Assembly: GCF_035593305.1 (NCBI RefSeq)
Contig: NZ_CP141615.1
Span: forward strand, 2,325,722-2,389,721
Direction of reading: 5' to 3'
Origin: Limnochorda sp. L945t
GTDB taxonomy: Bacteria > Bacillota > Limnochordia > Limnochordales > Geochordaceae
Length of the DNA stretch: 64,000 nucleotides
The notes under the pieces were generated by a model. It made no database searches and was not told the origin of the DNA. It worked only from the letters and a program-made list of their open reading frames with translations. The position numbers and the translations under genes are program-made. Position 1 is the stretch's first letter; the number at the start of each line of letters is the position of its first letter. Shown in pieces: positions 25,690-34,176 of this stretch.

Positions 25690-26378
25690 CAGAAAGGGAG
25701 CTGACCAGCTTCCTGCCGCGTCATGGCGTGACCACACCCAAGGGAACGACCCAGCGGTCCCGGATGTTTCTGCGCTGGCCGGACACGATGAGCTTCCCGC
25801 ATCGGGTCATCCAGGTCGCCTAGGAGTACCTGGAGGCGGTGCGCGCGCAGCAGGCCCGGGTGGAGCGGCTCGAGGCAGAGGTCCACGCCATCGCCATGGA
25901 GAGCGGGTATGCACCGGTCTTCCAGGCGTTGCAGACCCTGAAAGGAATCCGGGAGGTCAGGGCGGTGACCCTGTGGCCGAGATCGAGAGGTTCTCCCGGT
26001 TTCGAAGCCCGGACCAGCTGATGGCGTACGCGGGTTTGGTGCCCCGAGAGCATTCGAGCAGGGCCCAGACCCGTCGGGGCGGGATCACCAAGACCGGCAA
26101 CGCGCATGTGCGGTTTGTGCTCGAGGACGCAGCCTGGGCGTATCGCCATCGGCCGGTCGTCTGGGATCCCCTGCGGCCCCCGGCAACAGGGTGCCGGTCC
26201 GGAAGTCCTGTGTATCGCCCTCAAGGCGCAGCAGCGGCTACATCGCAAGTATTGGCAATGGCTCGGTCGGGGCAAGCCGTCGGCGGTAACGGTCACGGCG
26301 GTGGCCCGGGAGTTGCTGGGGCTTGCCCGGGCCGTGGCCTGCCACGTGGGGGCGCGGCAGGCCCGACAAGCGGACTGA
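25690..26378 (+). pseudogene. Degenerate IS110-family transposase
   Basis: Fragments in several frames match an IS110/IS1111 transposase: FLPRHGVTTPKGT, then an in-frame TAG near 25820 (VIQVA*EYLEAV). These are followed by LQTLKGIREVRAVTL, a frame change, FSRFRSPDQLMAYAGLVPRE, RRGGITKTGNAHVRFVLEDA (the transposase_20 helix-hairpin-helix and Ser region), and after another shift LHRKYWQWLGRGKP. The 3' flank to about 26560 also resembles IS110 ends. It lies just inside the left end of the island and is non-functional. Confidence 0.75.
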
Positions 26379-26379
26379 C

Positions 26380-26875
26380 GGGGGGGTCTGGAAGTGACAC
26401 CACGAACTCCGGTCGGGATCCGGCCGAGCGAGTGGGCTGGAACCAACCGGGGATCCGTGAGGGGAACCCTCGAGGCTGCTATGCACACGGCACCGGAGCC
26501 GCACGTGCGCGTCGAGTTCGAGGCGGCTGCCAGACGGATGGCGTAAGATGCGCTAGCCAACCGCGGATATCAGGGTGCCAACCGTCGACGACATCCTCGG
26601 CCCGGCTCCGCCCCGGAGGATCACCCCTGGGGATTGACGGCCTCGTTCATATCAGTAGCGTCGAAGCGTCAACCGACGTACCCGCTACGGCCTCACTCGA
26701 ACCACTGCAAGAGAACTGCCACTGTCTCCGCTCCTTCCCCGTCAGGAGATCGGTGACGGCTTCCCTGGGCTTCGAGGTTGAGCGTGGCACCTTGCTCGGA
26801 TGCGTGCGGTTACCTCCTCGGAAGGGAACTCCACTCGAGCGTCGTATACACCCAACCAGAATGGACGAGACGGGT
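26380..26875. other. Intergenic tract between IS110 debris and the IclR gene
   Basis: Nearly 500 bases with no gene I can support. The first 180 bases look like decayed IS110 flank. A possible -10-like TATACA lies at 26845-26850, upstream of the operator at 26876. Confidence 0.35.
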
Positions 26876-26892
26876 GTCTCATCATGCGAGAC
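26876..26892. promoter_or_regulatory. Palindromic operator at the iclR-type gene
   Basis: GTCTCATCATGCGAGAC, a 17-bp near-palindrome (arms GTCTC/GAGAC), overlaps the putative ATG of the regulator gene at 26884. The same 17-bp pattern lies at 27911-27927 before the catabolic operon, suggesting one regulator binds both and represses itself. Confidence 0.6.
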
Positions 26893-27792
26893 GAGCCGCT
26901 TGGGCAGGTTGCCTTTGGCGAGCCACGAGCGGACCGGCCCAGAAGCGCCAAACCGGTTGCTGGGCGAGCAGCCCTTCGTTCGGACGTACTGAGCGGGCCC
27001 AGCAGCCTGGTCGCTGTTCGGAAAAGAGGTCCGGAAGGTGTTCAGGCAGTGGAGCGGGCCTTCCAACTGCTTGATGCGCTTGCTCGTAGCGACGCGGGGG
27101 TTTCCGAGCTCGCCAGGACGACCGGGCTTCACAAAGCTACGGTGCATCGGCTCCTCCGCACGCTCCGGGAGCTGGGTTTGGTGGAGGTGGGCCCGGATGG
27201 TACGCGGTACCGCTTGGGGCTTCGCCTCCTGGAGCTCGGGGGGCGGGTGCTGGCTCGGCTCGACCTGCGCGACGTGGCTAGGCCGTACCTCATGGAGCTC
27301 CGGGATCGGACGCGGCTAACGGTTCACATGGCGATTCTCAACGGAACAGAGGTCGTGTACATCGAAAAGCTTGATTCCCCTGCCAACCTGCGCATGGCCT
27401 CCTTTGTCGGTACCCGAAACCCGGCGTACTGCACCGCTCTGGGAAAGGCGATACTCGCCGCCCTTCCCGAGGGAGAGCTTGAAAGCGTTCTAGCCATGAC
27501 CCGGTTGTTGCCCAGGACACCCAATACGATCACTTCTCGCGGCGCTTTGCGCGAGGAATTGGCGGCAGCCCGCGCCCGCGGCTATGCCATCGACAACGTC
27601 GAAAACGAAGAAGGCATCCGCTGCGTGGGGGCGCCGGTTTACGGCCACACGGGAAGAGTCGTGGCTTCCATTAGCGTATCGGGACCGATCTTCTCCGTCA
27701 CGATGGAGGGGATCGACGAGCTCGGCCAGCTGGTCGGTGACACAGCGCAGCAAATCTCCCGAGCATTGGGTTATCCGGGGATGAGCCGGTAG
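26884..27792 (+). CDS. IclR-family transcriptional regulator
   Basis: A 302-residue regulator if started at ATG 26884. The N-terminal winged helix begins near residue 52 (GVQAVERAFQLLDALARSD, VSELARTTGLHKATVHRLLR, RYRLGLRLLELG). The C-terminal IclR effector domain contains LRDRTRLTVHMAILNGTEVVYIEKLDS, GKAILAALPEGEL, YAIDNVENEEGIRCVGAPVY and VVASISVSGP. The start is doubtful: ATG 26884 lies inside an operator-like palindrome, and GTG 27049 with GGAAGGTG upstream is the only other in-frame start near the domain. It probably represses the downstream sugar-acid operon and is released by a pathway intermediate such as KDG, as known for IclR relatives like KdgR. Confidence 0.85.
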   Translation: MRDEPLGQVAFGEPRADRPRSAKPVAGRAALRSDVLSGPSSLVAVRKRGPEGVQAVERAFQLLDALARSDAGVSELARTTGLHKATVHRLLRTLRELGLVEVGPDGTRYRLGLRLLELGGRVLARLDLRDVARPYLMELRDRTRLTVHMAILNGTEVVYIEKLDSPANLRMASFVGTRNPAYCTALGKAILAALPEGELESVLAMTRLLPRTPNTITSRGALREELAAARARGYAIDNVENEEGIRCVGAPVYGHTGRVVASISVSGPIFSVTMEGIDELGQLVGDTAQQISRALGYPGMSR

Positions 27793-27910
27793 GGCAGGGC
27801 CGGTTTACCCCGTGCGCAGGGCGGCGACCCGTATTCGGCTGGGCAGCAGTATCCGCGAAAGGGACGTCAGACTAGAGAGCCATATATGAGCCACCAGCTG
27901 AGAAACGGCC

Positions 27911-27927
27911 GTCTCGTTATACGAGAC
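27911..27927. promoter_or_regulatory. Palindromic operator before the sugar-acid operon
   Basis: GTCTCGTTATACGAGAC is a perfect inverted repeat (7-bp arms, 3-bp centre), 114 bases before the first gene of the operon. It matches the site at 26876 in 14 of 17 positions. The arrangement fits control of the operon by the adjacent IclR-type protein. Confidence 0.65.
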
Positions 27928-28040
27928 AACACGGGGATGCTTCTATGGTTCTGAGCAGCACAACTGAGCCGTAGCGTCTTTGAGGATGGGCAGGTGCCAA
28001 GGCACAGTTCGCTCCAAGCAGGGCAGGGGAAGGATTCGTC

Positions 28041-28697
28041 ATGAACAGTCCGCAGCTCCAGAGGCTTGTGACGGGTTTCCTGAACACAACCACGGCATCG
28101 GTCTCGGATGCGCTTGATCGGCGTGGGATCCGGGGATTCATGAGCCACGAGATCAAGCCGCGGACAGTGTCCAGGAAGATCGCCGGTATTGCGGTGACCA
28201 TCCGAGAGGTCCCGTCGACCGAGCGACAGCCACCGCTGCGTGCCATCGAAGCGATAGACAGCGCGCCTGCCGGTGCCGTCATCGTAATCGGCGTTGACAA
28301 CGGGGCTGACGTTGCAGTTTGGGGTGGCCTGATGACGGCGGCTGCGTTGGCCCGTGGGCTTGCAGGAGCGATACTCGATGGGGGAGTCCGAGATGTCGCC
28401 GAGATCCGTCGTGACTACGACTTTCCAGTGTATGCCCGCAGCATCGTACCATCGACGACCGTCGGCCGCTACGTCGCCATCGAGCACGATGTGGTCGTGG
28501 TGTGCGGTGGGGTTCGGGTGGCGCCGGGCGACATCGTCTTGGGTGATGACGACGGGGTAGTCGTCGTGCCGGCCGCGGTGGCCGAAGGGGTGCTACAAGA
28601 AGCGCTCTCGATTGACGCTCGGGAGGCTCAGATGGCCCAAGAGTTGCGAGAAGGCCGTCGCTTCATGGAGGTCTTCGAGAAGTATGCCCGCATCTGA
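28041..28697 (+). CDS. RraA-family aldolase-like protein (first copy)
   Basis: A 218-residue RraA/HMG-aldolase family protein. Family marks are TTASVSDALDRRG, the glycine-rich GVDNGADVAVWGGLMTAAAL, the substrate/metal motif GAILDGGVRD (Arg and Asp), and VAPGDIVLGDDDGVVVVP. Characterised metal-dependent relatives cleave 4-hydroxy-4-methyl-2-oxoglutarate or related 2-oxo-acids to pyruvate; others (RraA proper) inhibit RNase E. The context with KDG kinase and a sugar-acid dehydratase favours an aldolase role. GGGGAAGGA lies seven bases before the ATG. It is the first gene of the IclR-controlled operon and overlaps the kinase gene by 14 bases. Confidence 0.82.
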   Translation: MNSPQLQRLVTGFLNTTTASVSDALDRRGIRGFMSHEIKPRTVSRKIAGIAVTIREVPSTERQPPLRAIEAIDSAPAGAVIVIGVDNGADVAVWGGLMTAAALARGLAGAILDGGVRDVAEIRRDYDFPVYARSIVPSTTVGRYVAIEHDVVVVCGGVRVAPGDIVLGDDDGVVVVPAAVAEGVLQEALSIDAREAQMAQELREGRRFMEVFEKYARI

Positions 28698-29697
28698 CCA
28701 GCCCATGCTGATTCTCTCCATGGGCGAACCCATGGTTGAGCTTTTCGCGGAGGAGCCTGGGCCTCTGCACAAAGCCTCCCGATTCGTCCGGGGGTTCGGA
28801 GGCGATACATCGAACTTCGCGGTGGCCGTGGCGCGGCTCGGCGGGCGGGCCGCCTACCTGTGTCGGGTGGGCGGTGACGAGTTCGGCCACGCGTTAAGGG
28901 AACTCTGGAACCGTGAGGGGGTCGACATCTCTAGGGTCAAAGTAGTGCCGGGCGGGTTCACGGCGGTGTATTTCATATCGTGGCGCGAAGACGGCACGCA
29001 CGAGTTTACCTACTTCCGGCAAGGCTCGGCAGCGAGCACCCTTCAACCGAGCGATCTCAGCCCGGAACAGTTCAGGAACGTCCGCCTCTTTCATGTGTCA
29101 GGCATCACCCAGGCTATCAGCCTTTCCGCCTGCGATGCGGCGTTCCGCGCCATGGAGCTTGCGCGCCAAGCAGGGGCTTGGATTAGTTATGATCCCAACT
29201 TCCGCCCGCGCTTGTGGCCCCCCGCCAGGGCAAGGGCCGTCATGCTGGAGTCCATTCGGCAGGCCGACGTGGTGACGCCGAATCGAGAGGAGGCCGCGCT
29301 GCTGACCGGCACAGAGGATCCAGAACAGGCGGTCAGTTCCTTGCTGGCGCTCGGCCCTCGTATCGTGGCACTAAAGCTCGGGCCAGAGGGCTGTCTCGTA
29401 GGTACGCGAGACGGGCAACGCATTCGTGTCTCGCCCCCGGCAGTCCAGACCGTAGATACGGGCGGTGCGGGTGACACTTTCGATGCGGCATTCGCCATTG
29501 GACTGGTCGGGGGCTGGGCCTTGACCGAGGTTGCAAGATTTGCGACCGCGGCCGGCGCGCTGACTACCGCCGGTAAGGGCTGCGTGGCGCCCATTCCAAC
29601 ACGGGCGGCTGTGGAGGCAGCCATGGCCGGTACCACAAATGATGCAAGGCGTCCTCCCGCTGCGCAAAGCAGCGGACGAGACGGTAAGGGGGAGTGA
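28684..29697 (+). CDS. PfkB-family sugar kinase, probable 2-keto-3-deoxygluconate kinase
   Basis: A 337-residue PfkB kinase. The N-terminal strand LILSMGEPMVELFAEE is followed by FGGDTSNFAVAVARLGG (signature 1), then ISYDPNFRPRLW with the Asn and Arg positions typical of KDG kinases, VTPNREEAALLTG, and the catalytic VDTGGAGDTFDAAFAIG. The product would be 2-keto-3-deoxy-6-phosphogluconate. ATG 28684 overlaps the RraA gene; ATG 28705 is an alternative that trims MPASDQP. It sits between the aldolase-like gene and the transporter of the operon. Confidence 0.83.
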   Translation: MPASDQPMLILSMGEPMVELFAEEPGPLHKASRFVRGFGGDTSNFAVAVARLGGRAAYLCRVGGDEFGHALRELWNREGVDISRVKVVPGGFTAVYFISWREDGTHEFTYFRQGSAASTLQPSDLSPEQFRNVRLFHVSGITQAISLSACDAAFRAMELARQAGAWISYDPNFRPRLWPPARARAVMLESIRQADVVTPNREEAALLTGTEDPEQAVSSLLALGPRIVALKLGPEGCLVGTRDGQRIRVSPPAVQTVDTGGAGDTFDAAFAIGLVGGWALTEVARFATAAGALTTAGKGCVAPIPTRAAVEAAMAGTTNDARRPPAAQSSGRDGKGE

Positions 29698-29767
29698 TCT
29701 GGGAGTTATCGTGTTCGACATTCACGAGCGGACCAGGATCCCGTTTCCCTGCTGGGGGGGGCTTAAC

Positions 29768-31069
29768 ATGCTACGACGACTCTTTGGCACGCAAATCGTG
29801 GTGGCGCTGTTGCTGGTAGGTGTCCTCGCTCATTCGGTAGGCGCGGCACCCGCTAGACGAATCGTCATTTGGGACAAAAGCGAATACATTCCGGCATATA
29901 ATCGGATCATGAACGAGCGGATTCGCGAATGGGGCCAGGCAAACGGCGTTGACGTCGTGTACGTGGTGATCCCGCCCCGGGAGTTGATTACGAAGCTTAT
30001 GGCTGCTGTTGAAAGTGGAGATGTGCCTGACATTGCGACGGTAGAGGTGGGCATGGTCCTTCAGCTGGCCGGCATGGGGGCAACCCTGCCCACCGACCAG
30101 TTGATGAAGACCATCGAGCAGGAGCAGAACACGAAGTTCGTAGAGGCGGCATACGATCTTGCCTCAGTTGACGGTGTACCTTATGGTGTCCCATCGGCGC
30201 TGTTTCCGGCAGGCCTGTACTACCGCAAGGATCTATTCCAGGCGGCAGCCGTCGCTGCGCCGAAAACGTGGGATGAGTTCCTGATTGCCGCCCAAAAGAC
30301 CACCAACCCTCGCACCAACGTCTTCGGAGCCGGGCTCCCGATGGGCCGGTCGGGAGGTGGAGACGCAGAAGGGTTCATCCGGTCGGTAATTTGGGGCAAT
30401 GGCGGCTCCATCTTCGCCAAAGACGGCCACACGGTGGTTGTTGATTCCGATCGCAACGTGGAGAGCGTCAGATGGATAGCAGATCTCTGGCGCAAGCATA
30501 AGGTAGTGCCTCCGGGCTCGCTCGCCTGGGACGACAACGGAAACAACAACGCGTACCTGTCTGGCACCGTAGCAATGGTCATCAATTCCGGCAGCATCTG
30601 GGCTAACATGCGCGACACGAATCACCCGCTCTTCGAGAAGAGCGGCGTCGTTCCGATACCTGCAGGTTCGACCGGCCGAGCATTTAATGTAGGCGGTGGC
30701 AACACCTTCGTAGTGTTCAAGAAGGGCCACCCAGACCTCGCTAGTTCACTGATTCGGTATCTCTTCGACAAAGACTTCTACGGCAGTCTCGTGGAGAGAA
30801 TGTCACCCATGTGGTCCCCGACGCTGATGGGTTTGGAGTCTCGGCCCTTCTTCCAGCAACCGGACAACCGGGCCTGGCTGGAGGCGGGAAGGCTAAACGT
30901 CAACGTGGGCTACCCCGGCCCCGCCACGCCTTGGGCCGGCGAGGTAATGAGTTCCCAGGTGATGGTTTCGGCGATACAGTCCGTCATCCTATATAACACG
31001 CCTGAGAAGACGGCCCTTCAGGAGGCGCGTAAGCGCATTGAAGAGATCGTAGCCAAGTACCAGAAATAA
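29768..31069 (+). CDS. Extracellular sugar-binding protein of an ABC importer (island operon)
   Basis: A 433-residue solute-binding protein. The signal peptide is QIVVALLLVGVLAHSVGAAP with cleavage near residue 25 and no lipobox cysteine. The mature start RRIVIWDKSEYIPAYN is followed by ELITKLMAAVESGDVPDIATVE, GVPYGVPSAL and a C-terminal PEKTALQEARKRIEEIVAKY helix, as in the UgpB/MalE group. GGGGGGG lies seven bases before the ATG; the frame open back to 29639 has no better start. A strong hairpin separates it from the permeases. The ligand is probably the sugar acid or oligosaccharide used by this operon. Confidence 0.88.
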   Translation: MLRRLFGTQIVVALLLVGVLAHSVGAAPARRIVIWDKSEYIPAYNRIMNERIREWGQANGVDVVYVVIPPRELITKLMAAVESGDVPDIATVEVGMVLQLAGMGATLPTDQLMKTIEQEQNTKFVEAAYDLASVDGVPYGVPSALFPAGLYYRKDLFQAAAVAAPKTWDEFLIAAQKTTNPRTNVFGAGLPMGRSGGGDAEGFIRSVIWGNGGSIFAKDGHTVVVDSDRNVESVRWIADLWRKHKVVPPGSLAWDDNGNNNAYLSGTVAMVINSGSIWANMRDTNHPLFEKSGVVPIPAGSTGRAFNVGGGNTFVVFKKGHPDLASSLIRYLFDKDFYGSLVERMSPMWSPTLMGLESRPFFQQPDNRAWLEAGRLNVNVGYPGPATPWAGEVMSSQVMVSAIQSVILYNTPEKTALQEARKRIEEIVAKYQK

Positions 31070-31086
31070 GGGGGTTGGGGGGAGCC

Positions 31087-31121
31087 GTTCCCGGAGGAGC
31101 CCCTGCGGGCCCTCCGGGAAC
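31087..31121 (+). terminator. Hairpin between binding-protein and permease genes
   Basis: Perfect 11-bp arms, GTTCCCGGAGG (31087-31097) and CCTCCGGGAAC (31111-31121), with a 13-base loop and no T-tract. In many importer operons such a hairpin protects the upstream binding-protein mRNA or attenuates transcription, giving more binding protein than permease. Confidence 0.55.
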
Positions 31122-31154
31122 CGTCACTGTCTACCTGCGGGGGAACGAACGAGT

Positions 31155-32057
31155 ATGGGGCAAATCGAAACTCATCGCCTCCGAACGCGAGCGGCCTTTG
31201 GTGACACATGGTTAGCCATTCTCCTCCTCGTGCCTCTCATCGTTACGATTTTCGGTGTCATCGGCCTGCCCTTTGTGAATGCGATACTCCAGAGCTTTAC
31301 GGATAAACGAGTGGGGCTCCCAGGTCACTTCGTGGGGCTCCTGAACTACAGAGAACTGGTACGAGACCCCGCCTTTTGGATTGCGGTCAGAAACAGCGCC
31401 GCGTACGCCGTTGTCGCCGTCGCGTTGAAACTCATAGCTGGCTTCGTGATGGCTCTTGTGCTTGACAAGCCTCTTCCCGGCAGGCCCTTGTGGAGAGCAT
31501 TGATACTGCTTCCCTGGGCCATTCCGGCCCTGGTGGCGGCACTTACGTGGCGGTGGATGTACAGCGACACCAACGGTGTCATCAATTCCATACTCATTCG
31601 ATTGGGCCTTATCAACCATCCGATCCCGTGGCTGGCTGCCCTTTCGATTGCCCTTATTTCGGTGATTATGGTCAATGTCTGGAAGGGCGTACCGTTTTTC
31701 ACGTTTACGTTACTCGGGGGGCTTCAGAGCATCGATCGGCAGCTATATGAGGCTGCGGCTATTGACGGCGCTACGGGGTGGCAACAGACCCGACATGTGA
31801 CGATCCCGGGGATTCTCCCCGTCACTTTGACAGCGACACTTCTCTCGCTGATCTGGACCTTCAACGACTTCCAGACAGTGTTCGTCTTGACGGGAGGGGG
31901 CCCCGGCCACGCGACGACTATCGTAGCGACTCTGACTTATGAGTACGCTTTTTGGAACCTTGAGCTGGGTAAAGCTGTGGCCGTCTCCGTGGCTGTCGCA
32001 CCGGTTTTCATCATTGGCATCCTGGCTCTGAGCCAACTCATTTCGAATGGGGACTAG
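31155..32057 (+). CDS. Sugar ABC transporter permease (MalF/UgpA type, island operon)
   Basis: A 300-residue permease with six membrane segments (first: WLAILLLVPLIVTIFGVIG). The EAA loop is EAAAIDGATGWQQTRHVTIP, followed by VLTGGGPGHATT typical of the UgpA-type half. The ATG at 31155 has GGGGGAACG some ten bases upstream. It ends six bases before the next permease and pairs with it to form the channel for the binding protein at 29768. No ATPase is encoded nearby. Confidence 0.87.
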   Translation: MGQIETHRLRTRAAFGDTWLAILLLVPLIVTIFGVIGLPFVNAILQSFTDKRVGLPGHFVGLLNYRELVRDPAFWIAVRNSAAYAVVAVALKLIAGFVMALVLDKPLPGRPLWRALILLPWAIPALVAALTWRWMYSDTNGVINSILIRLGLINHPIPWLAALSIALISVIMVNVWKGVPFFTFTLLGGLQSIDRQLYEAAAIDGATGWQQTRHVTIPGILPVTLTATLLSLIWTFNDFQTVFVLTGGGPGHATTIVATLTYEYAFWNLELGKAVAVSVAVAPVFIIGILALSQLISNGD

Positions 32058-32063
32058 GCGGAG

Positions 32064-32888
32064 ATGGTGGGATATAACAAAGTCGTCACATGGGGATTCC
32101 TGGGCATTGCGCTGGTCATAACGTTGTTTCCGATATACTGGATGCTCGCCACATCGCTGACGCCCTACAGCGCGATGTTCAATCCCGTGCCAACGCTGAT
32201 CCCGCCGTCGGTGTCGGTCGAGCACTACGTAGACCTCTTCAGAAACACACCGTTCCTCACGTTTACGAAGAACAGCCTGATTGTTTCGACGGCCTCCATG
32301 TTGCTGTCGGTATTTATATCGACCCTGGCTGCGTACGCGATCACCCGGATGAGGTTGCGGGGCAGGCACGCTCTCGCGACCCTGGTGATGGCGACATATC
32401 TGTTACCACAGTCCATGCTTTTCATTCCCATGTACATCCTGGTGAGTTCCTTGAAGCTAGCTAACACGTTACTTGGGCTCATCCTGACTTATCCAACCTT
32501 CTTGGTGCCGTACGGGACCTGGATGCTGATGAGTTACTTCAAGACGATTCCGCGTGAGATCGAGGAGGCAGCCCTCATAGACGGATGCTCCAGGTGGGAA
32601 ACCCTATGGCGAATTATTGCTCCCCTCGCGGCTCCCGGGATTTCCGTTGTTGCCATCTTCAGCTTCACTCTGGCGTGGGATGAGTTTTTGTACGCGCTCG
32701 TCGTGACGACCAGTCCGTCCGTTCAGACGTTGCCAGTTGGTATCGCGGGTTTCATTGTCGGAGATATCTTCCTGTGGGGGCGCATCATGTCGGCGTCGGT
32801 ACTGACCGCCATGCCCATGGTGCTCCTCTACACTGTAGTTCAGCGCTGGGTCGTTTACGGGATGACGGCGGGGTCAGTAAAGGGGTGA
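32064..32888 (+). CDS. Sugar ABC transporter permease (MalG/UgpE type, island operon)
   Basis: A 274-residue permease. The N-terminal span is FLGIALVITLFPIYWMLATSL. Further spans include LIVSTASMLLSVFISTLAAY, and the EAA loop IEEAALIDGCSRWETLWRII is near residue 165. The C-terminus VVQRWVVYGMTAGSVKG is the usual MalG-group end. It follows the first permease with only six bases between. Confidence 0.87.
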   Translation: MVGYNKVVTWGFLGIALVITLFPIYWMLATSLTPYSAMFNPVPTLIPPSVSVEHYVDLFRNTPFLTFTKNSLIVSTASMLLSVFISTLAAYAITRMRLRGRHALATLVMATYLLPQSMLFIPMYILVSSLKLANTLLGLILTYPTFLVPYGTWMLMSYFKTIPREIEEAALIDGCSRWETLWRIIAPLAAPGISVVAIFSFTLAWDEFLYALVVTTSPSVQTLPVGIAGFIVGDIFLWGRIMSASVLTAMPMVLLYTVVQRWVVYGMTAGSVKG

Positions 32889-32973
32889 TGGAGGCCGGAA
32901 CATCTGGTAGAGCGTTCATCTACCGCACACCGCGCGAGTTACGCCACGGGTGAAGGTAAGAGGGGGGCAAAGA

Positions 32974-34134
32974 GTGAAGATTACCGACATCAGGACCGCC
33001 GTTGTGGAGGGTAACTTCGATTGGGTTCTTGTCCGGGTTGACACGGATGCGGACGTCAGCGGCCTCGGGGAAGCGTACTGGGGCGCTGGAGTGGCAGAGT
33101 TGGTGGAGAAAGCCAAGCGGTTCGCTTTAGGAGAAGACCCGCGAGACGTCAACAAGATCGTGGATAAAATGATCCGGGGGCTTTCCGGCGAAGGGTCTTT
33201 GGCCGGCACGACAGTTACGGCGGTCAGTGGTATTGAAATCGCGCTGTGGGACCTGATGGGCAAGGTAACACGCCTTCCGGTGTACCGGCTGCTGGGCGGA
33301 AACTACCGAGACAAGGTTCGGGTTTATTGCGACCTCCACGCGGGGCAGAAGTACGAAGACACTGCTTCCTTCGTCGAGCGAGCGCGTCATGCTATTGACA
33401 TGGGTTTTACCGCTATCAAGTTTGATATCGACCTCCCGAATCCGTTCAATCCTGAGGGTACAACAGACCCTGAGCTCTCGTGGTTCATGCCGTATAACCG
33501 CACACTGACTCCACGGGAAATCAAGTGGATCGAGGGAATCGTAAGGGCCGTACGGTCGGCCGTTGGCGATGATGCCGACCTATTGATCGACTGCCACTGG
33601 AAGTTCAATGTCAGCGACGCCTTGGCGCTCGCCAGGGCTCTTGAACCGTACGGTCTGTACTGGCTTGAAGATCCTGTCCCACCTGAGAACATTGACGCAT
33701 TGGCCAAAGTTAGCGCGGGGACGACTATCCCCATCGCTACAGGGGAGAACCTGTACCGCGCTCACGGGTTCCTTAAGCTCATTTCGCAACAGGCTTGTAG
33801 CATCGTGACCCCTGATATCCCCAAGATGGGAGGGCTGCGAGAGGCACGTCGGGTAGCCGAACTGGCTGACCTTTACTACATGGGGATCGCCCCTCACAAC
33901 GTTTGCAGCCCCATCGGCACAATGGCAGCCGCGCACGCCGGTGCATCCGTCCCGAACTTCCTTGTCCTCGAGTGGCATGCCATCGACGTGCCGTGGTGGG
34001 CGGACATGGTGACGTCCAAGGTGATCGAGGGTGGGTACATCCGCGTTCCCGAACGTCCCGGCATCGGTTTGGAGCTCAATGAGGACGTGGTGAAGGCCCA
34101 CCTGAAACCGGGTAGCACGTTCTTTGGCGAGTGA
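32974..34134 (+). CDS. Enolase-superfamily sugar-acid dehydratase (mandelate racemase/galactonate dehydratase-like)
   Basis: A 386-residue enolase-superfamily enzyme. The capping domain begins VKITDIRTAVVEGNFDWVLV. Barrel ligands are Asp in LLIDCHWKFN (with the His two residues on, as in DgoD-type dehydratases), Glu in YWLEDPVPPEN and Glu in IATGENLY. The general-base/acid His lies in APHNVCSPIG and a late EWHAIDVPW. Such enzymes dehydrate aldonic acids to 2-keto-3-deoxy acids, matching the KDG kinase in the same operon. GTG 32974 follows GAGGGGGG by six bases; the earlier GTG at 32950 lacks a site. Substrate stereochemistry cannot be read. Confidence 0.85.
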   Translation: MKITDIRTAVVEGNFDWVLVRVDTDADVSGLGEAYWGAGVAELVEKAKRFALGEDPRDVNKIVDKMIRGLSGEGSLAGTTVTAVSGIEIALWDLMGKVTRLPVYRLLGGNYRDKVRVYCDLHAGQKYEDTASFVERARHAIDMGFTAIKFDIDLPNPFNPEGTTDPELSWFMPYNRTLTPREIKWIEGIVRAVRSAVGDDADLLIDCHWKFNVSDALALARALEPYGLYWLEDPVPPENIDALAKVSAGTTIPIATGENLYRAHGFLKLISQQACSIVTPDIPKMGGLREARRVAELADLYYMGIAPHNVCSPIGTMAAAHAGASVPNFLVLEWHAIDVPWWADMVTSKVIEGGYIRVPERPGIGLELNEDVVKAHLKPGSTFFGE

Positions 34135-34176
34135 GCGAATGATAGCCGGAACTGACGCCAGGAGGCGATACAGGAC

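Noticed and set aside
29393-29412. Third possible IclR operator (GTCTCG-n8-CGAGAC)
   Set aside because: The half-site spacing differs (8 rather than 5 between GTCTCG-type arms) and it lies inside the kinase coding sequence, where the arms encode ordinary residues.
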